A stretch of 64,000 nucleotides of DNA from Variovorax paradoxus (GCF_024734665.1 NZ_CP102931.1:62001-126000), one strand, 5' to 3'; shown: positions 9,555 through 19,098, counted from the stretch's first letter. Numbers and translations: made by a program. Notes: a model not told the origin generated them from the letters alone.

Positions 9555-10526
9555 ATGCCTATCAATGAACTGCGTTCCATCGCCACATTCGCCAAGACGG
9601 CCGAGCTCGGCAGCCTGCGCCAAGCCGCCGCGGCGCAGGGGATGACGCCGCAGGCCGCCAGCCAGGCCCTGGCCCAACTGGAGCAGCACCTCGGTGTGCG
9701 GCTGTTCCATCGCACCACGCGCAGCATGGCGCTCACCGACGAGGGGCGGCAGTTTCTGGAAGCCGCGCAGCCCGCGCTGCTCGGCCTGCAGCGCGCATTG
9801 CACATGGCGCGCCGCGCGACCGACGAGATTGCGGGGCCGCTACGCATCGTGGGGCCGCGATCGACCTTCGCTCCCGTTTTCTGGCCCCTGCTCGACGAGT
9901 TCTGCCGGCTTTACCCCGAAGTGCAGCCCGATGTGCAACTGGACGACCGCATCGGCAACTGGGTGGAAGACCGGGTCGACGTGGGCTTTCGCGTCGGCCC
10001 GTCGCCGGCCGAGGGCGTCATTGCGCGAAGGCTGTTCGGCCTCCAGCTCATCGTCTGCGCGGCCCCGTCGTATCTTGAACGCCACGGCGCGCCCGACAGC
10101 CTGAACGCGCTGGCCGCGCATCGCTGCAGCGGCTTCCGTCTTCCCAGCACGGGCAAGGTCATGCCCTGGTACGTGAAGGTCGGGGAGGATGTCGTCGAGC
10201 ACCACATCGTTCCGGCACTGTGCGTCAACGACGAAGCGCTGGAAACCGAAGCGGTGCTGGCCGGGCATGTCATCGGTTCGATGACCAGCGTGAGCGCCAG
10301 CGCGCACATCCGGGCCGGGCGGCTGATACCGCTGCTGAGCGAGCACGCTGCCGACCGTTCGGCTGTGTTCGTCTACTACGGAAGCCGCACGGCCCAGCCC
10401 GCGCGCGCCAAGGCATTCATCGACCTGGCCATACAGCGACTGACCAACAACCCCGCCTACCTGCTGACGGCGGAAGAACTGCGCTCCGCGGAATCCGCTG
10501 GGCGGCTCGCGCATGCACGTCGTTAG
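9555..10526 (+). CDS. LysR-family regulator, divergent from paoABC
   Basis: Regulator of 323 residues: helix-turn-helix at about residues 18-45 (GSLRQAAAAQGMTPQAASQAL), effector-binding domain from about 90. A good ribosome site (GGAGG at 9545-9549) fixes the ATG. The back-to-back arrangement with paoA, sharing a 137-bp gap, suggests it controls the aldehyde oxidase operon and itself. The C-terminus is about 20 residues longer than usual and Ser/Ala/Arg-rich. kdpD starts 42 bp downstream, so readthrough into it is possible. Confidence 0.92.
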   Translation: MPINELRSIATFAKTAELGSLRQAAAAQGMTPQAASQALAQLEQHLGVRLFHRTTRSMALTDEGRQFLEAAQPALLGLQRALHMARRATDEIAGPLRIVGPRSTFAPVFWPLLDEFCRLYPEVQPDVQLDDRIGNWVEDRVDVGFRVGPSPAEGVIARRLFGLQLIVCAAPSYLERHGAPDSLNALAAHRCSGFRLPSTGKVMPWYVKVGEDVVEHHIVPALCVNDEALETEAVLAGHVIGSMTSVSASAHIRAGRLIPLLSEHAADRSAVFVYYGSRTAQPARAKAFIDLAIQRLTNNPAYLLTAEELRSAESAGRLAHARR

Positions 10527-10568
10527 GGTGAGTCGACATTCAATCCGATGCGCTAACCTGTGCCGCCG

Positions 10569-13310
10569 ATGAACGACGTTTCCCGCCCCGACCCCGACGC
10601 CCTGCTGGCCCAACTGCGAAACGACGAAGCGCGCGCATTGCGCGGCAAGCTGCGCATCTACTTCGGCGCCAGCGCAGGCGTAGGAAAGACCTGGGCCATG
10701 CTGAGCGCCGCGCAGCGCGAGCACGCCACAGGGCGCGACGTGCTGATTGGCGTGATCGAAACCCACGGACGCAGCGAAACCGCCGCGCTGCTCACGGGGC
10801 TCGACACACTGCCGCTGCGCGAGCTGGACTACCGCGGCCGCACCCTCGCCGAGTTCGACCTCGACGCCGCGCTCGCGCGCAAGCCCGCCGTGCTGCTGGT
10901 CGACGAGCTAGCCCACACCAACGCCCCCGGCTCGCGCCACGCCAAGCGCTGGCAAGACGTGCAGGAGCTGCTGGCCGCGGGCATCGAGGTGTGGTCTGCG
11001 CTCAACGTGCAGCACCTTGAAAGCCTCAACGGCACGGTCGGTGCCATCACCGGCGTGCGCGTGCACGAGACCGTGCCCGACACCGTGCTCGACGAGGCCG
11101 ACGAGGTGGTGCTGGTCGACGTCACGCCCGACGAACTCACGGCGCGGCTCGCGGCCGGCAAGGTGTACATGCCGCAGCAGGCCGAGCGCGCCGCGCAGAA
11201 CTTCTTCCGCAAGGGCAACCTGATCGCATTGCGCGAGATTGCGCTGCGCCGCACCGCCGAGCATGTGGAAGACGACGTGCGTGGCTGGCGCGTGGAGCAG
11301 TCGGGCGTTGGCGGCAACGGGCAGGGCCGCGAACTGCAGGCCTGGAACACATCGGGTGCGATCCTCGCCTGCGTCGGCCCGCATGAAGGCGCGGCGCAGA
11401 CGGTGCGCACGGCCGCTCGGCTCGCGGGCCAGCTCAATGTGCGCTGGCATGCGGTGTATGTCGAGACGCCCAGGCTGCAGCGGCTGGCCGCGGTGGAGCG
11501 CGATCGCACTCTTGCTGTACTCAAACTGGCGGAAGAACTGGGCGCGGCCACTGCTGTGCTCACCGGCTCCGACGTGGCGGAGCAGCTGGCCGAGCAGGCG
11601 CGCCGGCTCAACTGCGCGACGCTGGTGCTGGGGCGCGCTGAACCCGCCACCGGCTGGCGCCGCTGGTGGCCCGCGGGAGCGCAGCCGCTGGCGCGTGCGC
11701 TGGCCCAACGCGCACCCGCGCTCGACATCATGGAAGTGGCCCGCGCGGAAAGCTCGCGCCGCCTGTCGCGCACCCAGCTGGAGGGCATGCGCATCGACAG
11801 CGACGATCACGAGAAGGCGCCCACCCACTGGCCCGCCTACGCATGGGCCGCCGCCACCAGCATCGCGCTCACGCTGATCTGCACGCCGCTGGCCCACGTG
11901 CTGGAGCTGTCGAACATCGTCATGCTGTTCCTGCTCGGCGTGGTGGGCGTGGCGATGCGCTTCGGGCGCGGGCCCGCGGCGCTGGCGGCTTTGCTCAACG
12001 TCGCCGCCTTCGACTATTTCTTCGTGCCGCCGCGCCTGTCGTTCGCAGTGAGCGACGTGCAGTACGTGCTGACCTTCGCGATCATGCTCGGCGTCGGCCT
12101 GCTGGTGGGGCAGCTCACAGCGGGGCTGCGCTTCGCGGCTGGTGTGTCGGCCAGCCGCGAGCGGCGCGCGCGCTCGCTGTTCGAGCTCACGCGCGAACTG
12201 TCGGCCGCGCTGGAAAGCTCGCAGGTGGTCACGCTCGGTGCTGCCGCCGTGCGGGGCCACTTCGGCGGCGATGCGCTGGTGCTGGTGACCGACGCGGCCG
12301 ATCAGCTGATGCTGCCCGCCGACCCTCCCAAGGGCTTCGACCCGCAGGTGGCCGACTGGGCCTTCCGCCACGCCCAGCCCGCCGGCCTTGCGACCGCCAC
12401 GCTGGCGGCGCAGGCCTGGCACTACGTGCCGTTGCAGGCGCCGATGCGCGTGCGCGGCGTGCTCGCGCTGTCACCGGCGCAGCCGCGCTGGCTGCTCATT
12501 CCCGAACAGGCGCAGCAGCTCGACACGCTGGCGCGGCAGATCGCAATCGCGCTGGAGCGCGTGCACTACGTCGAGGTGGCGCAGCAGGCCGTGGTCGAGA
12601 TGGAATCGGAGCGCCTGCGCAACGCCTTGCTCGGCGCCATCTCGCACGACGTGCGCACGCCGCTCACCGCGCTGATCGTGCTGGCCGAATCGCTGCAGAC
12701 CCTGCCGCCCGAGGAGCACGGCAACACCGCGCGCGCCATCGTCGCGCAGGCGCACGAGCTGCATGCGCTGGTCAACAACCTGCTCGACATGGCGCGGCTC
12801 GAAAGCGGCATTGCAGGCGGTGCGGTGAACCTGCGACGCGACTGGCAGTCGGTGGAAGAGGTGGTGGGCTCTGCGATTCGCGCAGCGCGCACGTCGCTCG
12901 GCAACACCGTCGTGCAGACCGCGCTCGACCCCGAGCTGCCGCTGGTCGAGTTCGACGCGGTGCTGATCGAACGCGTGCTGGTCAACCTGCTGGAGAACGC
13001 CACCAAGTACGGCGCGCCACCCATCGTGGTGGGTGCACGGGCCGAGCCCGGCACGCTGGTGCTGACGGTGCGCGACCACGGCCCTGGCCTGCCGGCCGCG
13101 CTGCTGGGCCACGAGCAGAAGCTGTTCGACAAGTTCACGCGCGGCGAGGTCGAATCGGCCACGCCGGGCGTGGGCCTGGGCCTTGCAATCTGCAAGGCCG
13201 TGGTGAACGCGCATGGCGGCGAAATCGCCGCGGGCAATGCGCGCGACGGCGGTGCAGAATTCACGGTCACTTTGCCCCGCCGCGAGCCTCCCGAACCGGC
13301 AGAAGCCTAA
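10569..13310 (+). CDS. kdpD: Osmosensitive K+ channel sensor kinase KdpD
   Basis: Membrane sensor histidine kinase of 913 residues (E. coli 894). Order: KdpD N-terminal domain with Walker A GASAGVGKT (33-41) and Walker B-like VLLVDELAHTN (about 109-119); universal-stress-like domain (about 250-370); four close membrane helices (about 431-519); GAF-like region; HisKA with His about 693 in AISHDVRTPL; ATPase domain with NATKYG and GVGLGLAICK. In E. coli it senses K+ limitation and phosphorylates KdpE. ATG at 10569 preferred over GTG at 10560. Unusually, the kdpFABC pump genes are not upstream; a LysR gene is. Confidence 0.95.
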   Translation: MNDVSRPDPDALLAQLRNDEARALRGKLRIYFGASAGVGKTWAMLSAAQREHATGRDVLIGVIETHGRSETAALLTGLDTLPLRELDYRGRTLAEFDLDAALARKPAVLLVDELAHTNAPGSRHAKRWQDVQELLAAGIEVWSALNVQHLESLNGTVGAITGVRVHETVPDTVLDEADEVVLVDVTPDELTARLAAGKVYMPQQAERAAQNFFRKGNLIALREIALRRTAEHVEDDVRGWRVEQSGVGGNGQGRELQAWNTSGAILACVGPHEGAAQTVRTAARLAGQLNVRWHAVYVETPRLQRLAAVERDRTLAVLKLAEELGAATAVLTGSDVAEQLAEQARRLNCATLVLGRAEPATGWRRWWPAGAQPLARALAQRAPALDIMEVARAESSRRLSRTQLEGMRIDSDDHEKAPTHWPAYAWAAATSIALTLICTPLAHVLELSNIVMLFLLGVVGVAMRFGRGPAALAALLNVAAFDYFFVPPRLSFAVSDVQYVLTFAIMLGVGLLVGQLTAGLRFAAGVSASRERRARSLFELTRELSAALESSQVVTLGAAAVRGHFGGDALVLVTDAADQLMLPADPPKGFDPQVADWAFRHAQPAGLATATLAAQAWHYVPLQAPMRVRGVLALSPAQPRWLLIPEQAQQLDTLARQIAIALERVHYVEVAQQAVVEMESERLRNALLGAISHDVRTPLTALIVLAESLQTLPPEEHGNTARAIVAQAHELHALVNNLLDMARLESGIAGGAVNLRRDWQSVEEVVGSAIRAARTSLGNTVVQTALDPELPLVEFDAVLIERVLVNLLENATKYGAPPIVVGARAEPGTLVLTVRDHGPGLPAALLGHEQKLFDKFTRGEVESATPGVGLGLAICKAVVNAHGGEIAAGNARDGGAEFTVTLPRREPPEPAEA

Positions 13311-13320
13311 CTCTGAACCC

Positions 13321-14019
13321 ATGCCAACCCCCATCGCCATCGTGATCGAAGACGAGCCGCAGATTCGCCGCTTTGTGCGCGGCGCGCTCGAGGCCGAAGG
13401 CTGGGTGGTGCATGAGGCCGGCACATTGCGCGATGGACTGGCGGCGGCCGGCACGCGGCAACCCGATCTGCTGGTGCTCGATCTCGGGCTGCCCGATGGC
13501 GATGGTGTTTCGCTGATCCGCGACGTGCGTGGCTGGTCGGCTGTGCCGATCATCGTGCTGTCGGCGCGCACAGATGAGGCCGACAAGATCGCCGCGCTCG
13601 ACGCAGGGGCCGACGACTACCTGACGAAGCCCTTCGGCACCGGTGAACTGCTGGCGCGGGTGCGAGCCAACCTGCGCCGTCCGCGAGCGGCAGGCGGCAG
13701 CACCGAAGAGCCTCCCGAGGCGCTGTTCCGCTTCGGCGAGATTGAGCTTGATCGCGCTGCACGCCTGGTGCGGCGTTCAGGCGTCGAGGTGCATCTGACG
13801 CCTACCGAGTACCGCCTGCTGTCGGTGCTGGTCGCGAACGCGGGGCGCGTGCTGACGCAGCGCCAACTGCTGCGCGAAGTGTGGGGGCCGTCGCACTCCG
13901 ACCAGAGCCACTACCTGCGGATCTACATGGGGCATCTGCGGCAGAAGCTGGAAGCCGATCCGGCGCAGCCTCGGCATCTGTTGACTGAGACTGCTGTGGG
14001 GTATCGGTTGGTGGTCTAG
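13321..14019 (+). CDS. kdpE: Response regulator KdpE
   Basis: OmpR/PhoB-type response regulator, 232 residues. The receiver has its acidic pair (EDEP), the phosphoacceptor in LLVLDLGLPDGDG and the lysine in YLTKPFG. The C-terminal winged helix includes LTPTEYRLLSVLV and YLRIYMGHLRQKLE, a KdpE hallmark. It starts 10 bp after kdpD, so the two are co-transcribed. With no kdpFABC in the window, its target operon must lie elsewhere. Confidence 0.95.
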   Translation: MPTPIAIVIEDEPQIRRFVRGALEAEGWVVHEAGTLRDGLAAAGTRQPDLLVLDLGLPDGDGVSLIRDVRGWSAVPIIVLSARTDEADKIAALDAGADDYLTKPFGTGELLARVRANLRRPRAAGGSTEEPPEALFRFGEIELDRAARLVRRSGVEVHLTPTEYRLLSVLVANAGRVLTQRQLLREVWGPSHSDQSHYLRIYMGHLRQKLEADPAQPRHLLTETAVGYRLVV

Positions 14020-14168
14020 GCCTTCCCGCGGCACCGTGACTTCCAGCCAACAGGCCATGTCGTCGCGCTTGCCTTTGCCCGCCGGCATCACCACAATCCA
14101 GCCCACCATGAAATTCATCCAAGCCATCGAGGCGAGCATCGCCACCTGATATCGCCCTCGATTGCGTT

Positions 14169-14189
14169 CGGAAGGCGTTGCGCCTTCCG
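14169..14189 (+). other. Perfect 9-bp hairpin
   Basis: CGGAAGGCG (14169-14177) pairs exactly with CGCCTTCCG (14181-14189) around a TTG loop. No U-tract follows, so it is not itself a terminator. It lies 7 bases before the terminator stem and could form alternative structures with the upstream region. Confidence 0.5.
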
Positions 14190-14195
14190 GTATTG

Positions 14196-14237
14196 AAAAC
14201 CCCGGCAGGTTCGTCCCTCCGGGGTTTTTGTTTTTTT
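14196..14237 (+). terminator. Intrinsic terminator downstream of kdpE
   Basis: AAAACCCCGG (14196-14205) pairs with CCGGGGTTTT (14219-14228) around a 13-base loop, and a T-rich run (five T, G, seven T) follows. Strong rho-independent terminator on the plus strand, about 175 bp after the kdpE stop. Confidence 0.85.
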
Positions 14238-14479
14238 GCACTTCATCCTTCACAACGCCATGCGTACCTACGACAAGCTGATCGCCACGATTCGCCTCCG
14301 CCGGAGCGTGGACACCGTGCGCCCGGGCTCCGGCCGCCGCATCAGCAGATTGCACGACACCGTTCGTCGCTAGCCCTCAGGCGAATTTTTCTTGCCTGGG
14401 GCTGGCGCATGCCAACCAGGCCTTCGAAGCAGAGCGCGAAAGAGCGAGCTTCGGCCGAAAGAAAAGAGAGATTCGTCTT

Positions 14480-16498
14480 ATGAACCCGAAACCCAGAAAC
14501 CTGCGCAACATCGGCATCATTGCCCACGTCGACGCGGGCAAGACCACGACCACCGAACGCATCCTGTTCTATGCCGGCGAGAGCCATCGCATCGGCGACG
14601 TCAGCCGTGGTACGGCCCGCATGGACTTCGAGCCGCAGGAGCAGACGCGCGGCATCACCATCAGCAGCGCGGCCATCACGGTCCACTGGAACGCGACGCA
14701 GATCAACCTGATCGACACGCCCGGCCACATCGACTTCAACATCGAAGTGAACCGCTCGCTGCGCGTGCTCGACGGTGCGGTCGTCGTGTTCGACGGGGTA
14801 GCCGGCGTGGAGCCGCAGACCGAGACGAACTGGCGCCTCGCGGACAAGTACCGCGTGCCGCGCATCGCCTTCGTCAACAAGCTAGACCGCCTCGGCGCGG
14901 ACTTCCCGCGCGTGGTCGCGATGATAGAAGAGCGCCTGGGCGTGAAGGCCGTTGCCGTGCAACTGCCCATCGGTGCGGAGGGTGACTTCCGCGGTGTGGT
15001 CGACCTGGTTGGCATGCGCGCGCTCGTCTGGGACAAGGACGATGCGAGTCAGCCGTACCGTGTGGCCGACGTGCCCGCCGAGATGCTGGCACCAGCACAG
15101 CGTTGCCGGGAGCGGCTCGTGGCGCTGGCGGTCGAACAGGACGAAGCGGCAATGAACGCTTACCTGAATGGTCAAGAGCCGTCGGCCGATGTGCTGCGCG
15201 CGTGCATCCGCAAGGGTGTGCTGTCCAGTGCCTTCGTGCCCGTGCTCGCAGGCTCGGCGTACCGCAACCGCGGCGTGGAACCTCTGCTCGACGCGATCGT
15301 CGATTGGCTGCCGAAGCCCGGTGAAGTGGCGATGGCTTGCGATCCGCAGGCGCCGTTCGCGGCGCTCGCGTTCAAGGTCGCCAGCGACGACCATGGCGCG
15401 ATGGTGTTTGTGCGTGTCTACAGCGGCAGGCTGCGGCGTGGCGACACGATGCTCAATGCCGCGACGGGCCGCATCGAACGCGCTGCGCGGCTGTACGAAG
15501 TGCATGCGGACGACCGCATTGAGCGCGACGAGCTCGTGGCTGGCGACATCGCTGCCATCGTTGGGCTGAAGGACACGCTGACCGGTCACACGCTGTGCGA
15601 CCGGAATCATCCGGTGCATCTGGAGGAGATCAGCGTGCCCGAGCCGGTGATCCACGTCGCGATCGAGCCGAAGGCGCATGCCGACCAGCAGGCGCTGTCG
15701 AAGGCGCTGCAGGCGATGCTGCGGGAAGACCCGAGCCTGCAACTGAGGCAGGACGCCGAATCGGGCCAGACGATCCTCTCGGGCATGGGCGAGTTGCAGC
15801 TCGATGTGTCCATCGAGAAGCTGCGCGCGAAGTACGGCGTCGAAGTGTCGGTGGGGCGGCCGCAGGTTGCCTACCGGGAAACGATTTCAAGAGAAGTGGA
15901 GGTGCACCATGTGCACAAGAAGCAGACCGGTGGCCCCGGTCAGTTCGCGGAGCTGAAGCTGCGTCTCGCGCCCCGTGCGCGTGGCGAAGGCATTGCCTTC
16001 GAGAGCCAGGTTGTGGGCGGCGTCATTCCGCGTGAGTTCATTCCTGCGGTCGAGGCCGGCATCCGCCGTGCCGCGCAATCGGGCGTGGTCGCCGGTTTTC
16101 CGTGCGTGGACTTCATCGCCACGCTGGTGGACGGCAGCCATCACGAGCGCGATTCGTCGGCGATGGCTTTTGAACTGGCCGCCGCTGCGGCCTTCCGTGA
16201 AGCGGCGGCGAGAGCCGGGCCGCAGGTGCTGGAACCGGTGATGGCGGTGGAAGTCATCACGCCCGCCGACTACCTCGGCGATTGCATCGGTGATCTGCAC
16301 CGGCGGCGCGGCATGGTCCGCGGCCAGACGGTGCGCGGCAACGCGGCGGTCGTCGAGGCGCAAGTGCCTCTGAAGGAGATGTTCGGCTACATCGGCAACC
16401 TGCGCGCACTGTCTTCGGGTCGGGCGCAGTACACGATGCAGTTCGATCACTACGAAGTGGCGCCTGCGGGTGAAATGGCCACGCTTGTAAAGAGCTGA
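14480..16498 (+). CDS. fusA: Elongation factor G paralogue (fusA2-like)
   Basis: Translational GTPase of 672 residues; canonical EF-G is about 700. All G motifs are intact: AHVDAGKTT (15-23), RGITI (57-61), DTPGH (79-83), NKLD (133-136) and GSAY. Domains II-V follow; domain IV has [16 protein letters not shown] and domain [17 protein letters not shown], as in EF-G, not in TetM-type protection proteins. The switch I region reads [16 protein letters not shown], unlike the usual HDG...MDWMEQE. No rpsL/rpsG/tuf neighbours, so this is not the str-operon copy. Probably moves or recycles ribosomes under particular conditions; that is inference. Confidence 0.88.
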   Translation: MNPKPRNLRNIGIIAHVDAGKTTTTERILFYAGESHRIGDVSRGTARMDFEPQEQTRGITISSAAITVHWNATQINLIDTPGHIDFNIEVNRSLRVLDGAVVVFDGVAGVEPQTETNWRLADKYRVPRIAFVNKLDRLGADFPRVVAMIEERLGVKAVAVQLPIGAEGDFRGVVDLVGMRALVWDKDDASQPYRVADVPAEMLAPAQRCRERLVALAVEQDEAAMNAYLNGQEPSADVLRACIRKGVLSSAFVPVLAGSAYRNRGVEPLLDAIVDWLPKPGEVAMACDPQAPFAALAFKVASDDHGAMVFVRVYSGRLRRGDTMLNAATGRIERAARLYEVHADDRIERDELVAGDIAAIVGLKDTLTGHTLCDRNHPVHLEEISVPEPVIHVAIEPKAHADQQALSKALQAMLREDPSLQLRQDAESGQTILSGMGELQLDVSIEKLRAKYGVEVSVGRPQVAYRETISREVEVHHVHKKQTGGPGQFAELKLRLAPRARGEGIAFESQVVGGVIPREFIPAVEAGIRRAAQSGVVAGFPCVDFIATLVDGSHHERDSSAMAFELAAAAAFREAAARAGPQVLEPVMAVEVITPADYLGDCIGDLHRRRGMVRGQTVRGNAAVVEAQVPLKEMFGYIGNLRALSSGRAQYTMQFDHYEVAPAGEMATLVKS

Positions 16499-16506
16499 TG
16501 GTCTTG

Positions 16507-16537
16507 AAAGGGCGGTCCGAGAGGGGCGCCCTTTTTT
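16507..16537 (+). terminator. Intrinsic terminator after the EF-G gene
   Basis: AAAGGGCG (16507-16514) pairs with CGCCCTTT (16527-16534), followed by further T residues to 16537. It begins 9 bases after the stop codon. Confidence 0.85.
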
Positions 16538-16553
16538 AATTTCTGTCTACTTT

Positions 16554-16804
16554 CGGGGTGCGTGCGAATGACACCGGGTACTCCCCTCCGCGAATGTCCC
16601 CCGGCCTTTGGCCTCCTCCTTTATTTCGCTGCGAGGAGCACCCGGTGCCATTCGCACATGGGCGCTGCCGTTGTGCTGGCCGATCAACAACTGCTCTGAA
16701 CGATCACGCCGATGGGGTGCCTTGCGCAGCGAAATAAAGGAGGAGGCCGAAGGCCGGGGGACATTCGCGGAGCAAGGTACCCCGTCGGCGTGATCGTGCC
16801 CCCG
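16554..16804 (+). repeat. Composite palindromic element, copy 1 (full length)
   Basis: 251-bp element made of two hairpin halves and a 43-bp spacer. Half A: arms 16562-16588 and 16633-16657 match imperfectly as inverted repeats and enclose a 44-bp core (16589-16632). Half B: arms 16701-16725 and 16772-16796 (23 of 25 positions complementary) enclose the same core in inverted orientation with one base changed. A and B arms are unrelated to each other. The core contains GCGAATGTCCCCC, a small GGCC-loop-GGCC hairpin and CTCCTCCTTTATTTCGC. It ends directly at the stop codon of the next gene. Other copies are at 20309, 43942 and 50570. Confidence 0.9.
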
Positions 16805-17947
16805 TCAAGAACTCTTTCGGCCCGCAACACCCTTGTTCGGATTCAACAAGAACTTCTCACCAGTAGCCTGCTTCCCATAAACACCAATCGCATCGAGCTG
16901 CAGCGCCTCGACCAGCGACACCTCACGCGTGTAGTGGCTGGCAAACGTAGTCTTCAGTTCCGCAACGACACGCGCCTTCAAACGCTGCGTGCCGGCATCG
17001 CCGAGCTTCCCGAGGAACGGGAACAGCAGCCACCCGCCCATGCCCCATGCCATGCCGAAGTTGCGCACGAACTCCGTGGGAGCGCGGTCGAGGCCGCCGT
17101 AGATGTACACCTGCTTGTGCGTGGTCGAGCCGTAGCGGCTGTATTCCTTGGCCGTGCGGTTGATGGCCGCTTCCATGCAGCCGAGGATCTGCCCTGCGAG
17201 CTTGCCGCCGCCGGTGGCGTCGAAGGCCAGCGTAGCGCCGGTCTCGACCAGCGCCTGCGTCAGGTCTTCGAGAAAGGTGGGTGAGGTCGCGTTGCACACG
17301 TACTTCGCGCCCAGGCCGCGCAGCAGGTCTTCCTGCTCCTGCTTGCGCACGATGTTGACGAGGGCGATGCCGTCCTTCTGGCAGATCTTGTTGAGCATCT
17401 GGCCGAGGTTGGATGCTGCGGCCGTGTGCACCAGCGCCTTGTGGCCTTCCATGCGCATCGTCTCGACCATGCTGAGCGACGTGAGCGGGTTGACGAAGCA
17501 CGAGGCGCCTTCGGCCGGCTTGGTGCCGTCCGGCAGTTCCAGGCACTGCGCGGCGGCAAGGCAGCGGTACTGCGAGTACATCGCGCCGCCGATGGCTGCC
17601 ACGGTCTTGCCGAGCAGCGCCTGCGCGGCCGGCGACGATCCGGCTTTCACCACCACGCCCGCGCCTTCGTTGCCGACCGGCATCGACTGGTCGAGCCGCG
17701 CCGCCATCGCGGGAAGCACGCGCTCGGGCACGGTGGCGGTGACGACGGGGCGCTCGGCCGTGCCCGAAGCCTTGGCGGTGCTCATGTCGGCTGCGCCGAA
17801 CAGCAGGCCCAGGTCCGACGGGTTCAGGGGCGACGCCTCGACGCGGATCACCACTTCGTGGGCCTGCGGTTCGGGAATCGGGTCGTCGTGCAGCGAGAGT
17901 TCGAGTTCGCCGCTGGCGCGAATGAGGGAGCGGATTTGCAGTGCCAT
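16805..17947 (-). CDS. Zinc-binding/MDR-family dehydrogenase
   Basis: Medium-chain dehydrogenase/reductase of 380 residues, with a GroES-like N-terminal half (ASPLNPSDLGLLFG, VGNEGAGVVVKAG at about 90-105) and a nucleotide-binding half (TAAASNLGQMLNKICQKDG, DATGGGKLAGQIL). The usual zinc cysteines are not evident, so a quinone-reductase-like, zinc-free enzyme is more likely. An insert with Gly/Trp-rich GMAWGMGGWLLFPFLGKLG near residue 320 is characteristic of its subgroup. The stop codon abuts repeat copy 1. Stands alone. Confidence 0.82.
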   Translation of the reverse strand: MALQIRSLIRASGELELSLHDDPIPEPQAHEVVIRVEASPLNPSDLGLLFGAADMSTAKASGTAERPVVTATVPERVLPAMAARLDQSMPVGNEGAGVVVKAGSSPAAQALLGKTVAAIGGAMYSQYRCLAAAQCLELPDGTKPAEGASCFVNPLTSLSMVETMRMEGHKALVHTAAASNLGQMLNKICQKDGIALVNIVRKQEQEDLLRGLGAKYVCNATSPTFLEDLTQALVETGATLAFDATGGGKLAGQILGCMEAAINRTAKEYSRYGSTTHKQVYIYGGLDRAPTEFVRNFGMAWGMGGWLLFPFLGKLGDAGTQRLKARVVAELKTTFASHYTREVSLVEALQLDAIGVYGKQATGEKFLLNPNKGVAGRKSS

Positions 17948-18034
17948 GGAAGAGCCCTTTTCAGAAGGTTCGCAGATGGCCTGTGGCCACGGGGCGGCCA
18001 GTATAGGAGCGGGGTACGAAAGGCGCTGGCGCCT

Positions 18035-18610
18035 TCAGGACACTATGGGCACCACCGGGGCATGGGCCAGCGCATGGCGCATCTTCACCGGGTCGAGCCT
18101 CTCGATGTAGCGCGGAATGTTGCGCCATAGCGTGTGATAACCGTAGCCGCCGCGCAGCATCTCGTGGCGCGCGCTGTCCTTGTCCCAGTCTTGTACCGCC
18201 ATGCGATACACCGCCGCGACCACGCCGGTGCGGTCGGCGCCATGCATGCAGTGGATGAGCACCGGGCCGTGCTTCTCGGCCTCGCGAATGGCGAGCAGCG
18301 CGCGCAGCACCTTGGCGTCGTCGATGGACCAGGTGTTGATCGGCACGCGCACCAGCCGGATGCCGCTGCCCGCGAAGACCTTCCTGTCGTCGTTGAAGGA
18401 GCGCAGGCTCACCACCGTGTGGATGCCCAGCGATTGCAGCGCCGCCATGTTGGCGCGCCGCGGCTGCGCGCTGCGGTACAGCGTAGGCGTGATGCGGTGC
18501 AGGTTCTCGACTTGCAATGCGTCCAGCGGATCGGCCCAGTGGCCGGGGCGCGGGTCGGCTATGCCTTCTTCTAGCGCCGCTGCTGCCTTGTGTTTCGTTT
18601 TCTTCGTCAT
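18035..18610 (-). CDS. Tyrosine/dual-specificity phosphatase-like protein
   Basis: 191 residues with the cysteine phosphatase signature HCMHGADRTG: catalytic Cys121 and Arg127 of the CX5R loop, preceded by VVSLR and a general-acid region. Resembles the DSP/Siw14-like group. ATG overlaps the stop of the preceding membrane protein gene (ATGA), making it the last gene of a three-gene coupled operon with a lipid-type glycosyltransferase; a role in removing phosphate from a lipid or sugar phosphate is plausible but inferred. Confidence 0.82.
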   Translation of the reverse strand: MTKKTKHKAAAALEEGIADPRPGHWADPLDALQVENLHRITPTLYRSAQPRRANMAALQSLGIHTVVSLRSFNDDRKVFAGSGIRLVRVPINTWSIDDAKVLRALLAIREAEKHGPVLIHCMHGADRTGVVAAVYRMAVQDWDKDSARHEMLRGGYGYHTLWRNIPRYIERLDPVKMRHALAHAPVVPIVS

Positions 18611-19098
18611 TTCTTGCGCGGCCAGTGTCGCGTGACAAGGATCAGCAGCGCCACCGCGAGCCCGCCCCAGTAATCGACCGGCGCACCCCATATCCAGTGC
18701 TTGTGCCAGAACGCATCGACCGGGTTGAAGCGCTCCCAGCCGAAGGCCGGGTTGATGATGAACCAGGTGAAGTCTTCGCAGACCCAGAACACGATGAGGC
18801 CCGCTACCGCCAGCCCCACGTCGCGCCACGTCCAGCGCCCGTTGAAGGCCAGCGGCGAGAAGAACACCAGCGCCATGAAGGTGAACACCCAGGCGTGATA
18901 GCCCGTCATCGCACGGCCGCCCCAGAAGATGTCGAGCCAGATGTTGTTCTCGATGCGCCAGGTCGGCAGCGACGTGGCCCAGCCCGCGCTGCCTTCGATC
19001 TGGATCTCGGCGTTGGCGAAGAAGAAGGCCATGACGACCACCCAGACGAGATAACCGAGCGTGCGGGCCACGCTCGTCTTTTCGACGGCGCCGCTCAC
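18607..19098 (-). CDS. Four-helix integral membrane protein, unknown function
   Basis: 163 residues, rich in Trp and Phe, with about four membrane segments (near residues 12-28, 65-85, 90-110, 143-157). Starts with GTG at 19096-19098, overlapping the glycosyltransferase stop (GTGA), and its own stop overlaps the phosphatase start. An in-frame extension upstream lies antisense-like within the glycosyltransferase gene and is not used. The WCEDFTWFIINPAFGW-like stretch around residue 115 (VCEDFTWFIINP) suggests a conserved polar site in the membrane. I do not recognise the family. Confidence 0.75.
   Translation of the reverse strand: MSGAVEKTSVARTLGYLVWVVVMAFFFANAEIQIEGSAGWATSLPTWRIENNIWLDIFWGGRAMTGYHAWVFTFMALVFFSPLAFNGRWTWRDVGLAVAGLIVFWVCEDFTWFIINPAFGWERFNPVDAFWHKHWIWGAPVDYWGGLAVALLILVTRHWPRKK

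Larger units (their letters stand above)
14020..14479 (+). other. 460-bp structured region between kdpE and the EF-G paralogue
   Basis: No convincing gene. It holds a perfect 9-bp hairpin (14169-14189), a strong terminator (14196-14237), and an interrupted stem CAGGC/GCCTG (14378-14382 with 14394-14398). Two tiny reading frames occur: a 13-codon frame at 14108-14149 (MKFIQAIEASIAT) ahead of the hairpins, and a 37-codon Arg-rich frame at 14260-14373 after the terminator. Neither has a ribosome site. The upstream frame plus hairpin plus terminator resembles an attenuator; the terminator may equally just end kdpDE. I could not place a promoter for the EF-G gene. Confidence 0.4.

Noticed and set aside
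13777..14160. Minus-strand frame with a hydrophobic start (MLASMAWMNFMVGWIVV) overlapping the kdpE 3' end
   Set aside because: It runs antisense into kdpE with no ribosome site; the hydrophobic stretch is short and could arise by chance.
14260..14373. 37-codon Arg-rich frame just before the EF-G gene
   Set aside because: No ribosome site and no similarity I recognise; kept only as part of the leader description.
16554..16804. The repeat element as an insertion sequence or CRISPR
   Set aside because: No transposase frame fits in 251 bp and the copies are dispersed singly, without regular spacers; it is better described as a palindromic element.
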